Shown: positions 36,462 to 47,218, counted from the first letter of the stretch. The stretch: 64,000 bases of DNA from Desertibaculum subflavum (GCA_003576705.1 QOZS01000013.1:53179-117178), one strand, 5' to 3'. Notes: generated by a model not told the origin, from the letters alone. A program made the numbers and translations.

Positions 36462-37346
36462 ATGCGTCGCTTCACCTTGCGGTCTGCCGTCGGCGAGACC
36501 ACCGGCATCGCCTTCGGCACCGAAGGCTCGCCCGATCTGGTCTTCCTGCATGCCACCGGCTTCAACGCGCTGACCTATCGTTCCTTGCTGGCGCCGCTCG
36601 GACAGGATTTCCGCGTCGTCGCGCTGGACCTGCGCGGCCATGGCCTGTCGCCGCTGCCGGCCGATCCCGACGCCATGGACACCTGGCGCATCTATCCGCG
36701 CGACTTCCTGCGCATGCTGCCGGCGCTGATGCAGGGCGGTGCGCCGCCCGTCCTGGCCGGCCATTCCATGGGCGGGGCCACGGTGCTGACCGCGACCGCG
36801 GCGAAGCCCGGCATCGCCGAGCGGCTGGTGCTGCTGGATCCGGTGCTCGCCACCCTCGACGCGGTGCGCCGCGCCCAGCGCATCCCCGGCCTGGCGCAGC
36901 GCATCCCGCGGCTGCCGATCGCGCAAGGGGCGGCGCGGCGACGCGCGGAATTCGCGTCCAAGCAGGAAGCCGCCGGCGCCTATCGCGGCCGCGCCATCTT
37001 CGCCAGTTGGGCCGATCCCTTCGTCGACGATTATGTCGAGGACGGTTTCGTGCCCGACCCGCATAACGGCGTGACCCTGGCTTGCGCCCCCCAATGGGAA
37101 GCGGCGACCTTCGCCGGGCTGCGCCACTATGCGGCGCCGCTGCTGGCCCGCGTCAAATGCCCGGTCACCATCCTGAAGGCGGCGAGCGAGGCGGCGGTGC
37201 GCGTCGACGACGCGCTGCTCCGCCGTTTCAAGCCCGATGTGGCAATCGAGACCGTACCGGACTCCTCCCACTTCCTGCCGATGGAGCAGCCCGACCTGGT
37301 GCGCATGCGCCTCCGCGCCGCCCTGGAGACGCGCGCCGGCCGCTAG
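36462..37346 (+). CDS. Alpha/beta-fold hydrolase
   Basis: A 294-residue alpha/beta hydrolase with VFLHATGFNALTYRSLLAPL (oxyanion-hole region), RVVALDLRGHGLSPLP, the nucleophile Ser in LAGHSMGGATVLTA and His in VPDSSHFLPMEQPD near the end. The family includes esterases, haloalkane dehalogenases and lactonases; nothing narrows the substrate. There is no signal peptide. It stands 72 bp before the class C beta-lactamase-like gene on the same strand, so both could be hydrolases of one pathway. Confidence 0.85.
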   Translation: MRRFTLRSAVGETTGIAFGTEGSPDLVFLHATGFNALTYRSLLAPLGQDFRVVALDLRGHGLSPLPADPDAMDTWRIYPRDFLRMLPALMQGGAPPVLAGHSMGGATVLTATAAKPGIAERLVLLDPVLATLDAVRRAQRIPGLAQRIPRLPIAQGAARRRAEFASKQEAAGAYRGRAIFASWADPFVDDYVEDGFVPDPHNGVTLACAPQWEAATFAGLRHYAAPLLARVKCPVTILKAASEAAVRVDDALLRRFKPDVAIETVPDSSHFLPMEQPDLVRMRLRAALETRAGR

Positions 37347-37418
37347 TTCCGCTTGCCAAGCCCGGCCGTTCGGCGCCCAATATCGCGGTCGCAGAAAAGC
37401 ACCATAAGGGAGGCGGAA

Positions 37419-38585
37419 ATGGGTCTCGAGACGCATATCGATCCGCTGTTGCGGCAGGCCGTCGACCAGGGCGCGGTGCCCGGCGTCGTCGCCATGGCGA
37501 CCGACCGCGACGACATCATCTATGCCGGCGCCTTCGGCGAGCGCATCAAGGGCTCCGGCACCGCGATGACCGCCGACACGGTGGTCTGGATCGCTTCCAT
37601 GACCAAGGCCATTACCGGCCTTGCCGCCATGCAGCTGGTCGAGCGCGGCCTGCTCGACCTGAACGGCCCGGCGAGCCGCGTGCTGCCAGAGCTCGGCAAG
37701 GTGCAGGTGCTGCAGGGCTTCGACACCGCGGGCGAGCCGGTGCTGCGGGCGCCGACCCGGCAGATCACGCTCCGCCACCTGCTGACCCACACGGCCGGCT
37801 TCGGCTACGAGATCTGGAACGACGAGATCGGGCGCTATCAGGAGAAGACCGGCATCCCCGGCATCACCACCTGCGAGAACGCGGCACTCAAGACGCCGCT
37901 GCTGTTCGAGCCGGGCGAGCGCTGGAACTACGGCATCAATATCGACTTCGCCGGCAAGATGGTGGAGGCGGTGAGTGGCCAGACGCTCGGCCAGTATCTG
38001 AAGCAGAACGTGTTCGATCCGCTCGGCATGGCCGATACAGCGTTCAGGATCCGGCCCGATATGCGCGAGCGGCTGGCCAAGATCCACGAGCGCAAGGACG
38101 ACGGCAGCTTGGCGCCGGTCGATATCGAGATCCCGCAGGAGCCGGAATTCGAGATGGGCGGCGGCGGGCTCTACGGCACCGTCGGCGACTATCTGAAATT
38201 CGTGCGGATGATGCTGAACCAGGGCCGCGTCGGCGCCCGCCAGATCCTGAAGCCGGAAACCGTGGCGGCGATGTCGAGGAACCAGATGGGCGATTGCCGT
38301 GTCACCCTGCTGAAGACGGAGAAGCCCGGCCTTTCCAACGATGCCGAGTTCTTCCCCGGCATGGAGAAGACCTGGGGCCTGAGCTTCATGATCAACACGC
38401 AACCGGCGCCGACCGGACGTTCGGCCGGCAGCCTGGCCTGGGCCGGCCTCGCCAATACCTATTACTGGATCGACCAGGCGAAAGGCGTCGGCGGCGTCTA
38501 TGCGACGCAGATCCTGCCCTTCGCCGACGTCAAGTCGCTGCCGCTCTTTCTCGACTTCGAAACCGCCGTGTATCGCAATCTATGA
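37419..38585 (+). CDS. Serine hydrolase of the class C beta-lactamase / esterase family
   Basis: A 388-residue protein of the beta-lactamase-related (COG1680) family. The nucleophile motif is SMTK (Ser60, Lys63) in VWIASMTKAITGLAAMQ, and the Tyr lies in ERWNYGINIDF, in place of the Y-x-N of AmpC. There is no signal peptide, so a cytosolic esterase or transesterase is likelier than a penicillin-degrading enzyme. The ATG at 37419 has an AGGGAGG site; a frame opening at 37353 is not supported. Its last bases overlap the dioxygenase start (ATGA), so they are translated together. Confidence 0.87.
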   Translation: MGLETHIDPLLRQAVDQGAVPGVVAMATDRDDIIYAGAFGERIKGSGTAMTADTVVWIASMTKAITGLAAMQLVERGLLDLNGPASRVLPELGKVQVLQGFDTAGEPVLRAPTRQITLRHLLTHTAGFGYEIWNDEIGRYQEKTGIPGITTCENAALKTPLLFEPGERWNYGINIDFAGKMVEAVSGQTLGQYLKQNVFDPLGMADTAFRIRPDMRERLAKIHERKDDGSLAPVDIEIPQEPEFEMGGGGLYGTVGDYLKFVRMMLNQGRVGARQILKPETVAAMSRNQMGDCRVTLLKTEKPGLSNDAEFFPGMEKTWGLSFMINTQPAPTGRSAGSLAWAGLANTYYWIDQAKGVGGVYATQILPFADVKSLPLFLDFETAVYRNL

Positions 38586-39637
38586 CCAGGCGTGAACCGC
38601 TGACCGGCCCGAGCGTCTGGACGGGGCCGGAAATGAAAGCCTCGCGCCGCTGGATCCGCGACCTGGATCCGGCGGCGCTCACGACCCTCGACGCGGCGCT
38701 GGCCCGCGTGCGCCATTTGCCCTGGGCGGAGGTGACGCGGGCCAACTTTCCCCTGCCCGGCCTGGAAGCGCTGTTCGACGATATCCGGGACGAGCTCGAA
38801 GACGGCTGCGGCATGGTCAAGCTGCGCGGCGTGCCGGTCGACCGCTATGGCGAAGACGACCTGCGCCGGCTCTATTTCGGCCTCGGCGTCCATGTCGGCA
38901 TGCCGGTGTTCCAGAACCGGCGCGGCGAGCTGATGCGCGCCATCCGCGACGAAGGCGCCGAGGTCGGCCGCCGCTACGGCCAGATCGAGACCAAGAGCGG
39001 CGAAACGCCGTTCCTCTCCTCCTATGCGCGCACGCTGACCAACGGGCGGCTCCGCTTCCACACCGATCGCACCGACGTGGTGGCGCTGCTCTGCGTGCGC
39101 CAGGCGGCGGCGGGCGGCATCAGCAAGATCTGCTCGACGCCGGCGATCCACAATGCGCTGCTGCGGCACCGGCCGGATCTTCTGGACACGCTGTTCCAGG
39201 ATTTCTGGCGCAGCCGGCACGGCGAGGAGACCGACGATCCGGCGGTGGTCTATCCGCTGCCGATCTTCGGCGTCGAGGCGGCCAAGTTCACCAGCCACTA
39301 CTCGCTCACCTATATCGAGGCGGCGGAGATGGCGCCGGGCGTGCCGAAGCTCTCGGCCGCGCAGCGCGAGGCGATCGACCGGCTGATGGCGCTCGCCGAG
39401 GAGCTCTGCTTCGAGATGACGCTCGATCCCGGCGACATCCAGTTCCTCAACAGCCACGTCACCTATCACGGCCGCACGCCGTTCACCGACGACGCCACGA
39501 GCGGCCGCAACCGGCTGCTGCTGCGCCTATGGCTCACCATGCCGAACAACCGCCCGCTGCCGGCCGGGCACGAAGTGCTGTGGCGCGCGATCGCCGCCGG
39601 CGCCCCGCGCGGCGGCATCGGCCAGGTGCCGGCCTAA
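38582..39637 (+). CDS. TauD/TfdA-family Fe(II)/2-oxoglutarate dioxygenase
   Basis: A 351-residue dioxygenase related to TauD/TfdA (gamma-butyrobetaine hydroxylase-like). The metal ligands are His160 and Asp162 in RFHTDRTD and His296 in TYHGRTPF; Arg315 in LLLRLWL should hold 2-oxoglutarate. The enzyme hydroxylates or desulfonates a small carboxylate, sulfonate or amino acid. It overlaps the preceding serine hydrolase gene by four bases, suggesting both act on one compound: for example ester cleavage followed by hydroxylation. Substrate unknown. Confidence 0.88.
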   Translation: MTRREPLTGPSVWTGPEMKASRRWIRDLDPAALTTLDAALARVRHLPWAEVTRANFPLPGLEALFDDIRDELEDGCGMVKLRGVPVDRYGEDDLRRLYFGLGVHVGMPVFQNRRGELMRAIRDEGAEVGRRYGQIETKSGETPFLSSYARTLTNGRLRFHTDRTDVVALLCVRQAAAGGISKICSTPAIHNALLRHRPDLLDTLFQDFWRSRHGEETDDPAVVYPLPIFGVEAAKFTSHYSLTYIEAAEMAPGVPKLSAAQREAIDRLMALAEELCFEMTLDPGDIQFLNSHVTYHGRTPFTDDATSGRNRLLLRLWLTMPNNRPLPAGHEVLWRAIAAGAPRGGIGQVPA

Positions 39638-39676
39638 AGCCCGCCCTCGCGCTGCTGCAGCGTGGGAGAGGGCTTT
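39636..39676. terminator. Bidirectional hairpin between convergent genes
   Basis: AAAGCCC...CCTC (from 39636) pairs with GAG.AGGGCTTT (to 39676), with an inner stem CGCTG-CTG-CAGCG. It exactly bridges the stop codons of the dioxygenase and MetE-like genes, and its A/T ends give a short T-run on either strand. Confidence 0.6.
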
Positions 39677-40695
39677 CAGCCGTAGCGCTTGCGCGCAATT
39701 GCGGTGCCGGCGCCGAGGGCTTCGAGCTTGGCCAGCGCGATCTCACGCTGCATCGGCGCCAAGCCGCAATTGCTGCAGGGGTAGAGCCGCTCCTTCGGCA
39801 CATATTTCAGCGCCTCGCCGATCGTGCCGGCCACCTCTTCCGGCGTCTCGACGATCTCCGTCGCGACATCGATCACGCCGACCAGCACGTCCTTGCCCTG
39901 CAATAGACCCATCAGCCGCGGCGGCACGTGGCTGTGGATGCATTCGAGCGAGACCTGGTCGATGCGGCTCCTGGCCAGCACCGGGAAGGTCTGCTCGTAC
40001 TGCGTCCACTCCGACCCGAGCGTGCGCTTCCAGTCGAGATTGGCCTTGATGCCGTAGCCGTAGCAGATGTGCACGGCGGTCTTGCATTTGAGGCCGGCGC
40101 TCGCGCGCTCCAGCGCCTCGATGCCCCAGCTGCGCACCTCGTCCATGTAGACGTTGAAGGCCGGCTCGTCGAACTGGATCACGTCGACGCCGTCGGCTTC
40201 GAGGCCGCGCGCCTCCTGGTTCAACAGGTCGGCGAAGGCCATCGCCATCTTCACCTTGTCGCCATAGTGACGGTCGGCGATCGTGTCGACGATGGTCATC
40301 GGCCCGGGCAGGGTGAATTTCAGCTTCTTCTTCGTATGCGCCCGGGCGAAGCGCGCCTCGGTCTGGTGCGCGCGGGATTTCAACGTCAGCGGCGCGATCA
40401 CCTGGGGCACCTGCGCGTCGTAGCGGTTGTTGCGGATGCCCATCGTCACCTTGTGCTCGAAATCGATGCCGGCGACGAATTCCAGGAAGCCGTGCACGAA
40501 ATGCTGGCGCGACTGCTCGCCGTCGGTGACGATGTCGAGCCCGGCATCCTCCTGCGCCTTGAGCCAGAGCAAGGTGGCGTCCCGCTTCGCCGCGGCAAGC
40601 TCCTCCCCCGCCGCCTTCCAGGCCGGCCACAGCTTGTCGGTCTCGGCGAGCCAGAACGGCTTCGGCAGGCTGCCGGCGATCGAGCATTCGAACAT
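39676..40695 (-). CDS. Short MetE-like (cobalamin-independent methionine synthase C-terminal) protein
   Basis: A 339-residue protein equal to the catalytic C-terminal half of MetE. MetE transfers a methyl group from methyl-tetrahydrofolate to homocysteine. The zinc ligands are present: His209 and Cys211 (AVHICYGYG), and Cys310 (CSNCGL). The N-terminal half of full MetE, needed to bind polyglutamated folate, is missing, so this is a core-MetE. Such proteins work with methylcobalamin or other donors, or with partner proteins. No partner such as a DUF1852 protein is adjacent. The ATG at 40695 has an AGGGAGG site. Exact reaction is uncertain. Confidence 0.85.
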   Translation of the reverse strand: MFECSIAGSLPKPFWLAETDKLWPAWKAAGEELAAAKRDATLLWLKAQEDAGLDIVTDGEQSRQHFVHGFLEFVAGIDFEHKVTMGIRNNRYDAQVPQVIAPLTLKSRAHQTEARFARAHTKKKLKFTLPGPMTIVDTIADRHYGDKVKMAMAFADLLNQEARGLEADGVDVIQFDEPAFNVYMDEVRSWGIEALERASAGLKCKTAVHICYGYGIKANLDWKRTLGSEWTQYEQTFPVLARSRIDQVSLECIHSHVPPRLMGLLQGKDVLVGVIDVATEIVETPEEVAGTIGEALKYVPKERLYPCSNCGLAPMQREIALAKLEALGAGTAIARKRYG

Positions 40696-40917
40696 GAGTG
40701 AACCCTCCCTGGTCGTGACTGCATTCTCGGGCCGCGAGCCCGCCTTTGCCAATCACGGTGGCGGCCCGACGGCGATCGGAAGGCATATTTCCTCGGCCGC
40801 CGCGTTCGGTGTTAAGAATCTCAACTACCGGTTTTCCCGGCTGTGGCGGGAAATCGCCGAGAGCGGATCAATCGGGCGCCGCGCTGCGATCGCTGCGGGG
40901 CGAGGGGGTCAGCGGAG

Positions 40918-42378
<1,461 letters not shown>

Positions 42379-42387
42379 TGCGGCTCG

Positions 42388-43623
42388 CTAGAAAGCCGCG
42401 CGGGCCTCGATGCGGGCGAGGCTGCCGGCGAGCACCGGCGCGCCGGTGGCGGGCCGGCCAGACTTGAACACGCCGCGGTGGTTGGCGCGGCGGGCCGCCA
42501 TCTTGATGTCGGCGACCGGATCGCCCTCGACCAGCAGGAAATCGGCCGCCTGGCCCTCGCGCAACGCCCCGAGTTCCGGCAGATCGCAGAGATCGGCCGC
42601 GGCCGAGGTGCCGGCCTTCAGCGCGTCGAGCGGCTTCATGCCGTTATCGACCATGTATTCGAGCTCCAGCGCGTTCTCGCCATGCAGGTTGAACGGCGTG
42701 CCGGCATCGGTGCCGAGCGCGATCCTGCCGCCCGCCTTGTAGAAGGTCTGGAACGAGCGCTTGTGGACCTCGAACACGCGCTCGGACTTCTCCACCGCCC
42801 AGGGGGGGATGCCCTTGTCCTTGTTGCCGATGATGTTCAGCACCGCGGCGAGCGTCGGCACCAGGAACGTGCCGCGCTCCAGCATCGCCTTCAGGCATTC
42901 CTCATCGAGGAAGATACCGTGCTCGATCGACGACACGCCGCCCAGCACCGCGTTGAGGATGCCCTCCGCGCCCTGCGCGTGGCTGGCGCTGCGCTTGTGG
43001 AAACGCCGCGCCTCCTTCAGGCCGGCCGCCATCTCCTCTCGGGTGTAGTGCGCGTCCTCGGGATTGACGCCAGGCGTCATCACGCCGCCGGTCGCCATGA
43101 TCTTGATCACGTCGGCGCCGGCATGGATCTGCTCGCGCACCGCCTTGACCACCTCGTCGACTCCGTCGGCGATGCGTCCCGTCCGGTTGCCGTGCCCGCC
43201 GGTCATGCAGATGATCCGGCCCGAGGCGCGGATCGCCGGGCCCGTGAATTCGCCGCGCTTGATCGCGTCGCGCACCGAGAGCTCGATATAGTTCCTGCCG
43301 CCGCAATCGCGCACCGCCACCGTGCCGCCCTTGAGCGTGACCTGCGCCCGCTCGAGCGTCTTCAGCGCGAGCTGGGCGTCGGAAAGCTTCAGCTGCGCGG
43401 TGCCGGGATCGCCCTCACCGCCGAGGCAGAGATGCACGTGGCAGTCGATCAGGCCGGGCATCAGGGTGCCGCCCGTCGTGTCCACCCGCTCGCCCGCGAA
43501 GCCGGCGAACTCGCCCTTCGGCGCCACCTTCTTCACCTTGCCCCCTTCGACCAGCACGGCCGTACCGGCCGGGCGCATCGCCTCGCCGTCGAATACCTTG
43601 CCGCCTTCAAATAACGTCTGCAT
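42388..43623 (-). CDS. Amidohydrolase (imidazolonepropionase/prolidase-like)
   Basis: A 411-residue metal-dependent hydrolase of the amidohydrolase superfamily. Motifs: HVH in GLIDCHVHLCLG, a carboxylatable-type Lys in DVIKIMATGG, His in SASHAQG and SSIEHG, and Asp in IALGTDAGTPF. The group includes Xaa-Pro dipeptidases with carboxypeptidase activity and related amidases. No signal peptide is present, so it acts in the cytosol. It converges with the histidine kinase gene with a 9-bp gap. Substrate class, possibly N-acyl or peptide amide, is not certain. Confidence 0.87.
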   Translation of the reverse strand: MQTLFEGGKVFDGEAMRPAGTAVLVEGGKVKKVAPKGEFAGFAGERVDTTGGTLMPGLIDCHVHLCLGGEGDPGTAQLKLSDAQLALKTLERAQVTLKGGTVAVRDCGGRNYIELSVRDAIKRGEFTGPAIRASGRIICMTGGHGNRTGRIADGVDEVVKAVREQIHAGADVIKIMATGGVMTPGVNPEDAHYTREEMAAGLKEARRFHKRSASHAQGAEGILNAVLGGVSSIEHGIFLDEECLKAMLERGTFLVPTLAAVLNIIGNKDKGIPPWAVEKSERVFEVHKRSFQTFYKAGGRIALGTDAGTPFNLHGENALELEYMVDNGMKPLDALKAGTSAAADLCDLPELGALREGQAADFLLVEGDPVADIKMAARRANHRGVFKSGRPATGAPVLAGSLARIEARAAF

Positions 43624-43658
43624 GGCCCGTCCAAAGCTCCCCTCAAGGAAAGGCCGGA

Positions 43659-44705
43659 CTATAGCCGGATCGGGCCCGGCGCGCTGCCATCCTCGGCGCG
43701 AATCGTCGGCGCCGGGCCGACCGTGCGGAGGCGCTCGGCATCATCCTCCGGCAGGGATGGGTTGATCGGCATGCCGGACGCCCGCTCAAAGCCGCCCGGC
43801 ACGGTGAGGACGGGAACGATGCGCAAGCGCCAGTGCTGATCCGGGAGCAGGTTTTGCCCCGGCAGGACCGAGTCCAGCACGAGCTGGAAAGGCAAGGTTC
43901 CATGCGCGAGCTTCAACCGGATGAGCAGATCCCGGAGCAGAGGTCCGATCTCGCGCATCTCTGCATCGCTCGCTCCGGCGAACGACGCGTGATGCCGCCT
44001 TGGAGTCACCCACATTTCGCAAGGAGAAGAGGCGGCGAAAGGCACGGTGGCGACGAAATGCTCCGTCTCCCGGATCAGCCGTGTGCGGCTCCCACGTTCA
44101 ATCTCCATCTCATCGCAGAGAACGCAACGGCCGTGGTCCCTATGCCAGGCCTCTGCCCAGGCCAGGCGGGCGCGTATCTCGGGCGGCGTAACCGCCAGCG
44201 CCAGCAACTGGGCATGCGGATGCACCAGCGAGGCGCCGCTGGAGGCGCCCTGGTTCCGAAACAGGACGATGCATTCGATGCGCGGGCGCGCAAGCTCGGC
44301 GAAACGGCGCTTGTAGGCGGCCGTGACGATGCCGATCTCATGATCCGACATGCCGGACAGTTCGACATCGTGCCGGGCGCTCTCGATCACCACCTCATGA
44401 TAGCCGTAACCGGGCAGCGTCCTGCCGTCATGGCGCGCCGGCAGCGGCGCCGCGTCGGGTCGCAGCGCGGGAAACTTGTTCGGAACGACGCGTAGTTGCC
44501 AGCCCGGCGCCGTTTCGCATGGCACCTCGTCGATGATTCCCGGAAGCCGCGCCTCGGCGCCCGGGCAGAAGGGGCATTCGGGATCGAAAGACTTCCGATT
44601 GGGCCTGGTGCCGCCACGTTCCGCGCCTTGTCGCGGCCGAAGCCTGCGCTCGGGCGCGACGATGACCCAGGCTCCCGACGTCCTGTCCTGACGCAGCTCG
44701 CTCAT
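43659..44705 (-). CDS. galT: Galactose-1-phosphate uridylyltransferase
   Basis: A 348-residue GalT of the HIT superfamily, which exchanges UMP between UDP-glucose and galactose-1-phosphate. The nucleophile is His164 in VHPHAQ (H-x-H-x-Q), and metal or structural Cys are in CPFC (44, 47) and CVLCDEM. A related group uses ADP instead of UDP and works on other sugar phosphates. It is the third gene after ldhA and a trehalose-synthase-like gene on the same strand, with no galK or galE near, so its role may be stress carbohydrate metabolism, not galactose use. Confidence 0.88.
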   Translation of the reverse strand: MSELRQDRTSGAWVIVAPERRLRPRQGAERGGTRPNRKSFDPECPFCPGAEARLPGIIDEVPCETAPGWQLRVVPNKFPALRPDAAPLPARHDGRTLPGYGYHEVVIESARHDVELSGMSDHEIGIVTAAYKRRFAELARPRIECIVLFRNQGASSGASLVHPHAQLLALAVTPPEIRARLAWAEAWHRDHGRCVLCDEMEIERGSRTRLIRETEHFVATVPFAASSPCEMWVTPRRHHASFAGASDAEMREIGPLLRDLLIRLKLAHGTLPFQLVLDSVLPGQNLLPDQHWRLRIVPVLTVPGGFERASGMPINPSLPEDDAERLRTVGPAPTIRAEDGSAPGPIRL

Positions 44706-44735
44706 TGGATGCTCGCGTACTGCATGGTCGGCCGG

Positions 44736-45983
44736 CTAACGCTCCGTCGCTCCCCTCAGCCGGAAATTCGGCTCGAATGACCCGATCAGGTCCAGCCAAT
44801 CCTCCATCAGGCGCGACATCAGGAATCGCTGCCGGACCGACTCTCGCGCCGCCTGCCCCATCCTGTTGCGCAATGCCCGATCGGCGACGAGCTGCACTAT
44901 CCTCTCCGCGGCCTGTTCCACGTTTTCGACCAGATACCCGCTGACGCCGTCCTCGATCTGGTGCCGAATGCCGCCGACCCGGCCCCCGATCACGGGCGTG
45001 CCTTTCCACATCGCCTCCGCAACGGTCAGGCCGAACCCTTCCCGGATCGACTTCTGCAGCACCACGGCGGCCCGGCGCTGCAGCGCGTTCACCAGGGCGG
45101 AGTCCTGCACGGAGAGGATCCGTATCCGCTCCTCCGCGCAATTGTGCAGCGCCTCGAAGACTTCCTGGCCTTCCGGATCGTCCGTCGCGACGTTGCCGAC
45201 CAGCACCAGCGTGCAGTCGACCTGCTTGCGCGCTCGCCGGTAGGCTTCGATCACCCCCTCCGGATCTTTCCAGCGGTCGAATCGGGAAACCTGCACGACG
45301 AGCGGCCAGTCGGTCGGAATCCCGTAATGCGCCAGACGCTCGTCGATCTCCTCTTCCGAGAGTTCCTTGTTCGTGGTGGAGAAGGGATTGATCGCCGGCA
45401 TGATGAAGCGCTGCGGCGTGGAGAGCCTCTGCGCATATTCCGGAAGCGACACCACGACGGCGTCGTAGCGCTCTACCTTGGGTGCCAGATAGTCCCACAA
45501 CTCCGCGTTCGGCGCCGAAAGATCGACATGGCATCGCCAGATCCACGGCGACTTCTTGCGGAAATGCTGGATGATCGGCAGTGGCTGCGGGTCATGCACG
45601 ATCACGACGTCATGATCGAGGTGCATCCTGACCGCGTTCTCGTACACGACCTCCTCATAGACCTGCTTCTTCTGCTCCGTCAGGTTGATGGCGGCCCCCT
45701 GCAGGGCGTTGTGCATCTTCTTGGTGACGCTGAAGAAGTCGGGACGGCCTTCGATCACGCGCCAGCCGGTCTTGATGCCGGAAGCGTTCATCAGCAGCGT
45801 GAGCGAGGAAAGAAGCTCGGCCACGCCGCCGCCATAATAGGTGGAGTTGACGTTGACCACGTGAAGATCGCGCATCCGGCCGGCCTTGCCGAGTAGGCGC
45901 GCGACATGCTCGGCGCCGATCAAAGGCTCGTAATCCTCGATCGATCTCAGCTTGTAAGGCGGTGCGGCATCGATCATGTCCAT
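44736..45983 (-). CDS. GT4 glycosyltransferase, trehalose-synthase (TreT)-like
   Basis: A 415-residue two-domain glycosyltransferase of family 4. The N-terminal domain has VNVNSTYYGGGVAELLSSL, a motif shared with TreT trehalose synthases that make trehalose from NDP-glucose and glucose. The C-terminal donor site reads VSRFDRWKDPEGVIEAYR, then QKSIREGFGLTVAEAMWKGTPVIGGRVGGI with the E-x7-E motif. The start at 45983 is used because GGGAG lies 9 bp upstream; ATG at 45977 also possible. It sits between ldhA and galT, probably in one operon. Trehalose production during stress is the likely job. Confidence 0.85.
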   Translation of the reverse strand: MDMIDAAPPYKLRSIEDYEPLIGAEHVARLLGKAGRMRDLHVVNVNSTYYGGGVAELLSSLTLLMNASGIKTGWRVIEGRPDFFSVTKKMHNALQGAAINLTEQKKQVYEEVVYENAVRMHLDHDVVIVHDPQPLPIIQHFRKKSPWIWRCHVDLSAPNAELWDYLAPKVERYDAVVVSLPEYAQRLSTPQRFIMPAINPFSTTNKELSEEEIDERLAHYGIPTDWPLVVQVSRFDRWKDPEGVIEAYRRARKQVDCTLVLVGNVATDDPEGQEVFEALHNCAEERIRILSVQDSALVNALQRRAAVVLQKSIREGFGLTVAEAMWKGTPVIGGRVGGIRHQIEDGVSGYLVENVEQAAERIVQLVADRALRNRMGQAARESVRQRFLMSRLMEDWLDLIGSFEPNFRLRGATER

Positions 45984-46046
45984 GTTCCATTCTCCCACAG
46001 CCGGTGCGGCCCTTGCACGCGGCGATCCCGCGCACAAGCGCTTCGC

Positions 46047-47051
46047 TCAGGCGAGCTTCTCGACCGAAACCTCGTGCAGGGCGCGGCCGCTGCGCTCGAA
46101 CTCGGTGATGTTCGCAAGCGTCGCCTCGGCGATCGCGTGCATTGCCTCCGCGGTGAAGAACGCCTGATGTCCGGTAATGACCACGTTCGGGAATGACAGC
46201 AGACGGGCGAACACGTCGTCCTGGATCACCTTGTCGGAAAGGTTTTCGAAGAAGAGATCCGCCTCTTCCTCATAGACATCGAGGCCGAGGCTGCCGATAC
46301 GGCCGGATTTCAGGCCCTTGATCACCGCGCGGGTATCGACGACGGCGCCGCGACTGGTATTGATCAGCATCGCGCCCTGGCGCATCTGCGCGATCGCCGC
46401 GGCGTCGATCAGGTGGCGGGTCTTCGGCGTCAAGGGGCAGTGCAACGAGACGATATCGGCGTCCCGCAGAAGCTTGGCCATCGGAACGTAGGAGACGCCG
46501 AGTGCGACGCAACCCGGATCGGGCTTCGGATCGAAGGCCAGGAGATGACAGCCGAATCCGGCCATGATGCGCGCGAAGGCGGCGCCGATCTTGCCGGTGC
46601 CCACAATGCCGACCGTGCGGCTGTGCAGGTCGAAGCCGAGCAGTCCGTCGAGCGCGAAATTGCCCTCGCGGACGCGTGCATAGGCACGGTGGATCTTCCG
46701 GTTGAGCGTCAGAATCAGCGCGACCGTATGCTCGGCCACGGCATGCGGCGAGTATTCCGGCACGCGCGCGACGCAAATCCCGAGATCGCGGGCCACCACC
46801 AGATCGACATTGTTGAATCCGGCACAGCGTAGCGCCACCAGCCGCGTTCCTTGGGCCGCCAGCACGCGCAGCACGCCCGCGCCAAGGTCGTCGTTGACGA
46901 AGCCACAGACGGCCTCTGACCCGCCGGCCGCGGCGGCTGTTTCCGGCGTCAGCCGGGAATCGAGAAAAATCAGGCGGTGTCGGCCCGGCGGATTCGCTCT
47001 CGAAAGGAATTGAGTGTCGTAGGGTTTGGTGCTGAAAACCGTCACCTTCAT
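46047..47051 (-). CDS. D-lactate dehydrogenase (LdhA-like 2-hydroxyacid dehydrogenase)
   Basis: A 334-residue NAD-dependent D-2-hydroxyacid dehydrogenase most like fermentative LdhA, which reduces pyruvate to D-lactate to recycle NADH. The start [12 protein letters not shown] and [14 protein letters not shown] are typical; the NAD motif is [14 protein letters not shown], and the catalytic residues are Arg in [12 protein letters not shown], Glu in [12 protein letters not shown] and His in [10 protein letters not shown]. It is the first gene of ldhA-GT4-galT and diverges from ppsA; two Crp/Fnr-type dyads lie in between. Confidence 0.9.
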   Translation of the reverse strand: MKVTVFSTKPYDTQFLSRANPPGRHRLIFLDSRLTPETAAAAGGSEAVCGFVNDDLGAGVLRVLAAQGTRLVALRCAGFNNVDLVVARDLGICVARVPEYSPHAVAEHTVALILTLNRKIHRAYARVREGNFALDGLLGFDLHSRTVGIVGTGKIGAAFARIMAGFGCHLLAFDPKPDPGCVALGVSYVPMAKLLRDADIVSLHCPLTPKTRHLIDAAAIAQMRQGAMLINTSRGAVVDTRAVIKGLKSGRIGSLGLDVYEEEADLFFENLSDKVIQDDVFARLLSFPNVVITGHQAFFTAEAMHAIAEATLANITEFERSGRALHEVSVEKLA

Positions 47052-47164
47052 CGCAGATCCTCGCTGAAATCGGGCGCCGACGGCGCCGATCCAAGTCGCT
47101 GCCCCCGCAATGATCTCGTCGGGGCGCGACCGCCGGCACCCTGGCCGTCCTCGGATCGCTGCGG

Positions 47165-47178
47165 CTGATCTGTGTCAA
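47165..47178. promoter_or_regulatory. Crp/Fnr-type dyad (box 1) between ldhA and ppsA
   Basis: CTGAT-CTGT-GTCAA fits the FNR/FixK pattern TTGAY-N4-RTCAA at nine of ten arm positions. Its centre is about 120 bp from the ldhA start, leaving room for an activator at -41 with a leader of about 80 nt. Confidence 0.55.
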
Positions 47179-47204
47179 CCAGAACGGGCCATGCGCCAGC
47201 TATC

Positions 47205-47218
47205 TTGTCAGCAGACAA
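47205..47218. promoter_or_regulatory. Crp/Fnr-type dyad (box 2) between ldhA and ppsA
   Basis: TTGTC-AGCA-GACAA: perfect 5-bp inverted arms with the 4-bp spacer of Crp/Fnr-family sites. Arms are TTGTC, not TTGAT, as in some NO- or redox-responding members. Its centre is about 107 bp before the ppsA ATG and exactly 40 bp from box 1. Confidence 0.55.

Noticed and set aside
36339..38402. 687-codon minus-strand frame over the hydrolase genes
   Set aside because: Spans three real plus-strand gene regions and has only low-complexity Arg/His/Ala-rich content.
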